Shown here: positions 56,436-64,000 of the stretch, in pieces
How the letters are laid out: every line of letters starts with the position of its first letter
How positions within the stretch are numbered: position 1 is the stretch's first letter
Assembly: GCF_001659605.2 (NCBI RefSeq)
Contig: NC_035173.2
Coordinates: 12,591,490-12,655,489, forward strand
Reading direction: 5' to 3'
DNA length: 64,000 bases
From: Manihot esculenta
Lineage: Eukaryota > Streptophyta > Magnoliopsida > Malpighiales > Euphorbiaceae
Notes under the pieces: generated by a model
Database searches by the model: none
The model's input: only the letters and a program-made list of their open reading frames with translations
Told to the model about the DNA's origin: nothing
Position numbers and translations under genes: made by a program

Positions 56436-58802
56436 TCACTCAGTAGATTCCTTTGTTTTAAAACGATAAAGGAGCTTCTTTTTCTTAGAGGTTGTGTTGT
56501 CAATGGTGATCACAATCTTACCAGGTTCTCCCACTTTGAAACTGTTGCAGACTACTGGCTCTTCAGTTGCAGCCACCTTTCTTGCCTTCTGAATTATTAC
56601 TGTGTAGCTTTCTTCAGCACTTGGTACAAATTCTGCCCCATAGGTCACATCCCATCCCACCACTCGGACTTCCCATGTTAGTAGACATGCCTGCTCATCA
56701 ATCAGCCACCATAGATTCATCTTATTAGATCATCAAGCTTCATATAGTATTTCACTCGCTTTCTAGCAATTTGGTGTGTACTTTCATGAAAATTCTTACT
56801 TAAAGTTGATCCAAAAAATAACATATACGGTAAAATGCGTGTGTACGTTTCTATCTTAAATCCATCAAGATTTTCTTCATAATGCAACGAGTCTCAAGTT
56901 GATATATATTGTCATGTCATGCAAGCAGACATTTAATACGACAAGTTTCTTTTTCTTGGATTCTCAAAGAAACTAAATACGTACATTTTAAAATAAAGAC
57001 GAAAGGTGATTAATCCTCTTACCTCAGAAAGACAGAATTCAACAGTGTGCTTTGCTGCAGGCTTCATTGTGACCTCAGTTACAGTATCGGCTGTGCAAAA
57101 CTCCCCATCTTTACTCAGTCCTCCGTACTTAAGCGGTATTTGCTCAGCAGAAATGTACCTTAACCATGGTTAAAAAAAAAAATTAACTCACCACTTCAAT
57201 CATGTAACATGTTCCAAAGAGAAAGGTGACGTAATTTTTATTTATATATTATACCAACCTCAAAAGGGTCTCTGCTGATTTGGATGGGCTAGCAAATACA
57301 AACTTGCTTCTAGTCCTCTGGGTCAAAAATGGGCTTATCATTCTATTAACTGCCAAATACCACCAAGGCACGTTGATGAACACCTGAAAGATCCCACATA
57401 ATAACCCCAAGATTAAAAGGTGGAAACTTATGCAAATTTGAATAAAATATAAAAGAAAAAGTTGAATCATTAGAGCAAATGAAATGTAAATTATTACCTG
57501 TTTCGCGACAAATTCAGGGTAGTTGTCTTGAAGCAATTGAAGTGCTTGTTTGGTAGCTTGTCTAAGCTCCCTCTTGCTAGGTCCAGGAGAATTCTTCAAG
57601 TCATTGACCTGTACGATTGTGGAGATACCACCAGGTTTGAAATCCAATTTCCTAATACTCTTTTCCAGGAACTGGATTCTCCACCTCAGGAATCTCTTCC
57701 TCTTCTCTTCATCAGAAAAGCTCTTCCGGTAAAGATCTTTGTCTTGGAATTCACCATACACATTGTAGCATACTGGGTGTCCTTCTTTATCAAACCCATG
57801 CATAAAAACCGCCTTACCTAAATCATCACCCAGGTCTTGTTCAAGCAATTCATCAATGCCAAACTCTTTTCTCCATTGAATAGTGTTCTTGAGCATTGTG
57901 AATGCATCTCTTACCTTGAAATCCCTTGCACGTAGAAATTTGAGAAGAATCACATCGCTCCTTTCATCTGCTAGAAGTGGAATACCCCAGATGGATACTT
58001 CCTCTGGTGGGACTGATATAGCATTTTTTGCTTCCTCTTTGTCTGTTGATGTAGACTTTGCTTCAGACTCTTTTTCCGGAGGCAAAGTCTGCTCCTGTGT
58101 AGCAGAAGAAGAGACTGCCACTATTGTCTCTTCAATGGCTTCCACAGTCTTTGCGCCGTCGTCGTCTGCAGTATCAGTAGCAGCAGAAGCAGCATCCACC
58201 TTTTCTTCAGTAACCTCATTTTCCACCATTTCAATCTTTGCATCTTTTACGACTTCGTCTTTTGTTTCTACTGCTGCAACGTCAGGCTCTGCCTTTACAT
58301 GTTCTTCTTCTGATGCCGGTGTTGCCTCTTGGGCTGGTTTTTGCTCCTCCTCTGCCCCGACAGCTTCTTTAGCTTCTTCTCCTTCGTTGGCTGCTGCCGC
58401 TGGTGGAGGTGGTGTTGTGGCCCCGAATTCATGCTTGTTAAGAGCTTCTTGAACTAGTTCTCTAAGCTCTTCAAGCCCTTTCTTCTCAGCATCCGAAAGG
58501 TCAGCAATTTTGGTGCTCTCTTCTTTAAAACAAACAGACTCAGGGACCTTCTCATCATTCTCGCCACTGGATTTGGACACCTCAGTTTCTACAGCTTCCT
58601 CCACCTGCAGCTTTGGCTTCACCGGTTCCTCCTCAGTTTCCGGAACTGGTGGTGCCTGTTTCTCAACCACAGGAATTACTGGCAGCTGTGGTGCTGGAGT
58701 TGGCGTCATTTTCTCAGCCTGAGGAACATCAGCAACAACTACCACTTCTTCTTCCACTTGGGGGACATTTCCCTGGGGAGCTTTTTGAACCTCCTCAGCC
58801 AT
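56436..58802 (-). CDS. Patellin-like phosphoinositide-binding protein (SEC14-GOLD)
   Basis: Four exons on the minus strand: 57498-58802, 57259-57383, 57023-57158 and 56436-56690, joined by GT-AG introns of 114, 100 and 332 bp. They encode 606 residues. Residues 1-265 are an acidic, Pro/Glu/Val/Ala-rich tail. CRAL-TRIO N-terminal helices follow (about 275-320, LLKFLRARDFKV), then the CRAL-TRIO/SEC14 lipid-binding domain (about 335-500, with PVCYNVYGEF, VNDLKNSPG, NYPEFVAKQ and FINVPWW). The C-terminal GOLD domain (about 505-602) ends in basic KKKKLLYRFK. This is the patellin architecture; family members bind phosphoinositides and act in membrane trafficking at the cell plate and plasma membrane. 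Length and layout fit the PATL1-4 group; which paralogue is not decided. The ATG at 58802 is the first in the transcript. Intron 1 is 114 bp, a multiple of three with no stop, so retention would add 38 residues. Confidence 0.93.
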
Positions 58803-58894
58803 AGTTGATTTTACTGACTCAGGAAGAGAGATTCAGAGAAAGAAAAAGAACCGTTGGTTTAGTGATGGATGAGAGGGGGATATGGAGGAGGCAG

Positions 58895-58903
58895 TTATAT
58901 AAG
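58895..58903 (-). promoter_or_regulatory. TATA box of the patellin gene
   Basis: On the minus strand TTATATAAC lies about 95 bases upstream of the ATG. A start near 58865 would give a 5' UTR of roughly 60 bases, which contains a purine/pyrimidine-biased CTTTTTCTTTCTCTG stretch. Confidence 0.65.
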
Positions 58904-59279
58904 GAGTGGGGCGGAGGAAGTGGCAGTAGCGTGGTTATGGTGAGGCGTGGGGCATTAAAGGGGAAAAAACCGAGCTGTCAAGCTCAAAGAAGCCAGCTTG
59001 GAGAAAAATTAGTGAGAATGCGCGGGGACCCAGTACTGTCCGATTAACAATCTGTCCACTTTTTTTTCTTTATTCGTTATAGAAATCATCGGCGTATGTG
59101 CCGGCATTTTCATTTGTGTGGGGTCTTTGAGGGTGTGGTGGACCTACTACCAGTTTCTGCCGTTCCCCAACTGCAAAGTTGAAAAAATGCAACAAGGGCA
59201 TGAGACTGTTTGGACACCTAGGATCCTTTGAAATCCCATCTGTTGCCAAGGGCTTTACTACAATTTACGCTATAATGTA

Positions 59280-59285
59280 CACGTG
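59280..59285. promoter_or_regulatory. G-box CACGTG upstream of the patellin gene
   Basis: CACGTG in the context ACACGTGGTA, an ABRE/G-box-like core for bZIP or bHLH factors, about 480 bases upstream of the start codon. A single palindromic hexamer can occur by chance. Confidence 0.35.
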
Positions 59286-59289
59286 GTAC

Positions 59290-61560
59290 AAACCACGGTT
59301 ATATTATTTTTAAGAAAAAAATTATTATTTAATTTTTATAATATAGAAATTTATTATATAATTCATTAATTTTAAAAATATATTAAATTTGTTACCTTGG
59401 TAATGAAAAAGAGATAGTTTTGTGGTTAAATGGATGGTTGTCGGGTGGGGAAGTTGTTTAGGATGTTGTAGTGCAGAGGTGCTTTCCTCATCATCTATCG
59501 GACATCGTGGCTGCTTATGTCTCTAATTATGGTGAATAGAAGTTCAGGGATTATTTGCCTCATGCTACTCTGATAGATATTTTTTTATTTTTCCTATGCT
59601 TTTACAAATATAAATAAATAAATATATTAAATAAATAAATAAATATATTATTTTTATTGGATTATAAATAAAAATATTAAATAAATAAATTTGACTTATC
59701 TAATTAAGAGTTAGGTTTGAACTTAAAATAAATTTTAACATAATTAAAAATAAAAAATAATTTAATCAAGAAAATAAATAAATATAAAGTGATCGCAATG
59801 CACTGGTGAGTGATGAACATTTTATTTTTATAAATACATATTAAAAAAATAATTTATTTTTTATTATTTAATTTTAATTTAAAAAGTAAAATATATTAAT
59901 AAATTTATATAAACAGAGTTTAATTAAATAACTTTTTCTTTTAAAAAAATCATTTTTCTTAAAATGATTTAAAATTTTCTATTAAAAAATATTTTTTATT
60001 AATTAAATTTTTTAAATATTCTAAATATTAAAAAATATAAAAAAAAATTTATTGAAAAATATTTTTCGTAAAATAAAAGAGCTGAAATTGATAAAATATT
60101 TTTGCTTTTATATTATTTAAATATTTAATCCAAAATAAAATAGCTAAAATTCAAATAAAATAAATTTTAATTTTTTTTAGTCTATTAAATAAAAAATTGA
60201 AACATTTTTTCATAATTATATTATAATTTTTTTTTAAAATAGAGATGAGAATTAAAATATGAAAACTCTTAAATTTACTTAAATACATTTACCATTTATC
60301 ATCAAATTAAATTTGTAAATTATAATTTTAGCATCTTAAATAATAAAATCAATTATTTCAATTTTAACTATTTATCTTAATCAATTTTAATTAAAAAATT
60401 TTTAATTTATAAATCATGTTATATAGAATTATTTTTTAAAAAAAATTATTGGATAAAAAAATTATAATATTTATATTAATTTATATTTATATTTAAAATT
60501 TTAAATTTTTATAATAAAACTAAACTTTTTTATTTTATCTCAATTATAACCAAAATAACTAAATTGAATTTCAAAGTTATTGAAAAATTATGATATAATT
60601 CCTAAAATTTTATTTGACTAATAAAATAATTCTTAAATATATATTTTTATTTTAATAATATTTTTTTATTAATTCTATTTTTTATTTTTTATTTTATTTT
60701 TATACATATTATAGTTTAATAAAAATTTAAAATTAAAAAGTTATAATATAAAATATGTAATATTTTATTTTAATTAATACTATTGATATGAAATATAATT
60801 TTTATTGAATCGACTAATAAATTAATATAGTTTGCTTATTATATAGATAAGCAGAATAATTAAATATCTCAAATAATTTATCCGATATGTGATTAACATA
60901 TATGATTTTTTATAAAAATTATAAAGGATAATTTTATATGCTAAAATATATAATATTTTATTTTATTTAATATTATTAATATAAAATATAATTTTTTAAA
61001 TATTAAAAATATATAAATAATTTATAATAATAAGTATATATTTTCAATAAAATAATTAAATATAATATTTATATATGATATTTTATATAGTAAAAATTTA
61101 TTAATAATAAATATTTATTTAATATTATACATGATAAATATAAAATAAATATATTATAAAAATTTATTTATAATAAATATTTATTTAATATTATATGTGA
61201 TAAATATAAAATATATATTTTTAATATAAAATTTAAATTAAAATATTATATGTTTATTAATATACAATTTTAGGATTATATTTTCATTTTTTATTAATTT
61301 TTTTAGTTATAATTGTGATAAATTAAAAAAATTTAATTTTATTATTTAAAATTTTAAATTTTAAATATAAATATGAGTTAAATAAATATTTAAATTTTTT
61401 TATTTAATATATCTTTTAAAAGGTAATCATATATGTTATAATATGTAAATTAAAAATTTTGATAAAATTAATTAGAATAAATAATTAAAATTGAATTAAA
61501 AATTTTTGTTGAAAGTTAATTGAGATGAATGACTAAAATCAAAACAAAATGCGAAAGAAT
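59290..61560. other. Extremely AT-rich intergenic spacer
   Basis: More than 2 kb of almost pure A/T with ATTTAATAT-type words and short direct repeats, for example the blocks near 61075-61130 and 61135-61215. One more balanced stretch at 59400-59580 has no recognisable gene. No coding or RNA feature is seen. Such DNA is often scaffold-attachment-like; this is not shown here. Confidence 0.55.
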
Positions 61561-61599
61561 TTACTTTATTTTTAACCTTACTCTACGGTGCATATTACT

Positions 61600-61828
61600 C
61601 AATTCTCTCGAATAGGAAACACCCCGCCGCCGCTCCACCCCATCCCCACTTCCCTAGGCACTAAGTCCCTCGCCGTCGCTGCTGTTGCTTATTCTTAGTC
61701 ACGCCGCAGCTGCTCCTCCTCAGTCACGCTGGTGTCTCGCCGCTGCTTTTTCAATTGCGCTCCTGTCTCCCCACTGCTACCCCTACTCCATCGCCGCTGC
61801 TTCTGTGTCCCACGGTCACGACGCAGGT
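61600..61828 (+). other. CpG-rich stretch, possible 5' non-coding exon
   Basis: A sudden GC-rich block (CCGCCGCCGCTCC, repeated GCCGCTGC and GTCGCTGCTG words) in AT-rich surroundings ends in CACGACGCAG|GTTTGT, a good splice donor at 61828/61829. With an acceptor TTTTGCAG at 62510 it could be the first, untranslated exon of the gene starting at 62573. An ORF from 61685 reads through the donor and is probably chance. Confidence 0.4.
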
Positions 61829-62291
61829 TTGTTTGAATACTTGAGATTTGTTGCTGATTGGGTTTCTATCTTTGAATGCTTTTTTGTTCTGTTTCTGAAA
61901 TGGGTTTCTATCTCCACGGTTTCTCAACTCTTTGAATGGATAAATATTTTGTTTCTGAAACTACTGAGTTTTGTGTGTATATGTTGAGACTTGTTAAATT
62001 AGCACATATGTGATTTTTTAATCTGTATGTCATTGTATTACACGACCAAACGACATGAGAGAACGATTAACCTCCTAAATCATGAGGGATAACAGTTATC
62101 CAATTACATGGAAGAAGAGCTAATTTGCAGCATACATGCTATTTGCATTTTACATATTATCCTCAAATGATAAAATTTTTAGTATTTGCCTATTTCTGAA
62201 GCCAGTTCTTTTTACTATTTGGTTTTTCTCCCTTGTTGATTGTGCTTTTACTTGGGTTCAAACTTGTAATTTACATATAGTTAATCGGGTT

Positions 62292-62510
62292 AGGGGGTGT
62301 TTGGGTAATGCTCAACAGGTTTAGTTTAGACGCGGGTGGTGAAGTATCATTCTAAATAAGTTTAGGTAATATATGTAAATGGGTTCGGATTTGGGTATTC
62401 TAAATTTTGTGGATTGGGACAGGTGCTGGTAGTGAAATATAATTTCTAAATGTGTTTGGGTAGTATTCGTATAAAGGGGTTTGGATTTGGGTATTTTAAA
62501 TTTTGCAGAT
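62292..62510 (+). repeat. Two imperfect ~108-bp direct repeats
   Basis: Both units contain a TTTGGGTA...GGGTTTGGATTTGGGTATT-like core followed by TAAATTTTG(T/C)(G)G. The first core is near 62360-62400, the second near 62455-62508. The second ends in a splice-acceptor-like TTTTGCAG immediately before the possible transcript exon at 62511. Confidence 0.65.
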
Positions 62511-62572
62511 ACACTTCCTAAGAAAAAGTGGTTATACTGAAAACAGGAAAAGCCCTAGAGAAAAGAGAAGAA

Positions 62573-64000
62573 ATGTGGTCTCTTCGCAGGTTGTCTTCTT
62601 CGTCATTGCTTGGCAGTTATGGTGGCTTCAAATGCATCTCTTACATGCCCTCTAGATTTTCTGCTTTTTCTCCAGGTCAGTTCTCTGTGTCTATCTCTTG
62701 GGTAGGTTCTTTCATTTGATTGAAGCTCTATGAATTATTTGGCTGCTGTCTGTTTTATGAATGATATTGGTTTCATCTCATTTTTGCTTTTTAGTGTTTC
62801 AATTGATTTTGATAAGTAGATAGTTTATTAATTGATACTCTCTGATTTTTGTATGGCTCATGTCCTTGAGTTGTTGAATTTCAATATGAAAAAAAAAAAC
62901 TAGTAGAAATTGGATGAATTTGTAGTTACCAAATTCATCCAATGAGAACAACAGCAAACTCTAAATATTGATGTGAACCACCTGAAGAGCCACATGAGCA
63001 GAACTCAACCATGAAAACGGCTTGTAAAGGGAGGGTTCCTAGGAGCTTATAGATTTCTTGTCACCTCTCGGAAAAAAAAGTATATTTTTTATTTCAATAA
63101 TGTGCTATGCATTAAATAATGGTAGTTTACATCATATTCAACAAAATGAGGCTGAAAGTGGAACCAAATTCTGTAACTTTGATTGTTATGTCGCAGGGGT
63201 ATTATGCATATGCAACTTCACTCTTAAATCATCAAGAATAAGCCATTAGTTGATGCGGTATGTGCCAAATTCAATCTTGAGAATATATAGGAAATTGGGT
63301 TGTGTCAATGAACTGAACTATTTTAAAACTCACTGCTATAAATGAAATTAAGCGTGGCTGTAATAGTTTTGGATTACTAATGAAAATTAAGAAATGAGGG
63401 GAATGTTAAATTTGGATCAGGTCTAACTCACCAAAAAACTAGCTCAAGGCGAACTCAAGGGAGGAGTGCCTAACACGCTTATAAGGAGTACATTACCCCT
63501 GTTCCAAACTATTGTGGGATTCAACACGCCCTTCACGCTCAGGACTATGCCGGAGCATGACATATTTATGGGAGATCCAACATCAGTGAAGAGACTCTAA
63601 TACCATGTTAAATTTGGATCAGACTTAGCTTACCTCAAAAGTTAGTTCAAGGGGAAGAGTGTCTAAAGCTCTCGTAAGGGCACATTATCCTATCCCAAAC
63701 CGATGTGGGATTCTCTGTACCCTATCCCAAACCGATGTGGGATTCAACAAAGAAGTTTAATGTTAGGGGAGGGAAAGAGAAAGGAAAGGTGTTTTGGAAT
63801 ATTGGATTGGGGGACAGTAGAGTAACAAGAGTTATTAGCAATCCAAATTGTAAATTGTTTGCATACATGTGGATTTTAGACATTCTTCATCAAAATTTAA
63901 GCTCTAATTAATATCCTAATAGTTGATAGAAAACTTGTTATGTTCTACAGGTGGTTTGGATAATGGCAATAGTAGTTCACGTTTTGAAAATGTTTCTGCT
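62573..64000 (+). CDS. 5' end of a nuclear gene with mitochondrial-type presequence
   Basis: Exon 1 (62573-62675) starts MWSLRRLSSSSLLGSYGG and continues to FSAFSP. It is rich in Arg and Ser without acidic residues, as in mitochondrial targeting peptides. It ends TCCAG|GTCAGT. A 1275-bp intron (62676-63950) ends GTTCTACAG. Exon 2 begins at 63951 and stays in frame (GGLDNGNSSSRFENVSA) up to the window edge. Splice phase 1 is consistent on both sides. Too little of the mature protein is visible to name a family; import into mitochondria is an inference from composition. Confidence 0.6.
63410..63745. repeat. Dispersed-repeat fragment within intron 1
   Basis: GTTAAATTTGGATCAG starts two related units about 194 bases apart (63412 and 63606). 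The second is followed by a 29-bp tandem pair containing CCTATCCCAAACCGATGTGG (near 63690 and 63719). Phrases of this type (CTAATACCATGTTAAATTTGG, CCAAACCGATGTGGGA) are common in plant genomes as pieces of short non-autonomous repeats. No borders or target duplication could be fixed. Confidence 0.6.

Noticed and set aside
57883..58452. 189-codon Ser/Ala-rich ORF on the plus strand
   Set aside because: It is the antisense of the patellin N-terminal acidic tail; low-complexity codons leave the opposite frame open. No start context or homology recognised.
61685..61987. 100-codon ORF in the CpG-rich block
   Set aside because: It reads straight through a strong splice donor at 61829 into AT-rich intron-like DNA, and no domain is recognised.

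Overview
The window is plant nuclear DNA, most likely from a eudicot. It holds one complete intron-containing patellin gene, the start of a second nuclear gene with a mitochondrial-type presequence, AT-rich spacers, and roughly 50 kb of retrotransposons nested inside one another. The style of the repeats and of the patellin reminds me of Euphorbiaceae (cassava or rubber type genomes); that is recollection and was not tested.

Left nest (1-22.8 kb). The right part of a chromovirus LTR runs off the left edge (1-1788). At 3443-22774 lies a solo chromovirus LTR on the minus strand (TSD TAGTT). It is split by a non-autonomous LTR element at 4850-21845 (TSD GCCTG, LTRs about 1.8% different by eye). 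That element is itself split by an intact, very young Ty3/gypsy chromovirus at 9324-19342 (TSD AGTAT; 2332-bp LTRs differing by one substitution and two homopolymer bases by eye; one uninterrupted 1663-codon Gag-Pol ORF with a C-terminal chromodomain). The insertion order follows from the nesting and agrees with the LTR divergences.

Middle (22.8-31 kb). Here lie a decayed Ty1/copia pol, AT-rich DNA, and a rearranged block: a 224/232-bp inverted repeat, a Ty3/gypsy fragment in which RT is fused directly to integrase, and the two halves of a plant 'gypsy-type putative transposase' ORF now facing opposite ways.

Right nest (31-53.6 kb). The host is a decayed minus-strand Tat-clade Ty3/gypsy element (gag start, RT, RNase H, second RNase H, integrase) with an array of about 83-bp repeats beyond integrase. 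It has been hit by an hAT-like element (32609-33955, 8-bp TSD GATTTGAC), by a copia solo LTR (34108-37794, TSD AAACT) that itself contains a chromovirus solo LTR (34617-36841, TSD ATATT), and by a scrambled chromovirus cluster (40238-52489) holding head-to-head LTRs and one dead Gag-Pol copy.

Genes (53.6-64 kb). The patellin gene (56436-58802, minus, 4 exons, 606 aa) sits between AT-rich spacers. At 62573 a plus-strand gene begins and runs off the right edge.

No wholly new system is proven. The signals most worth following are in the chromovirus LTRs: dense arrays of an inverted motif TTCGGC-N-GCCGAA whose arms are conserved while the middle base is free; an intron-like donor/acceptor pair conserved between two LTR families and enclosing their variable tandem repeats; and an 8-bp hairpin fixed just before the polypurine tract.
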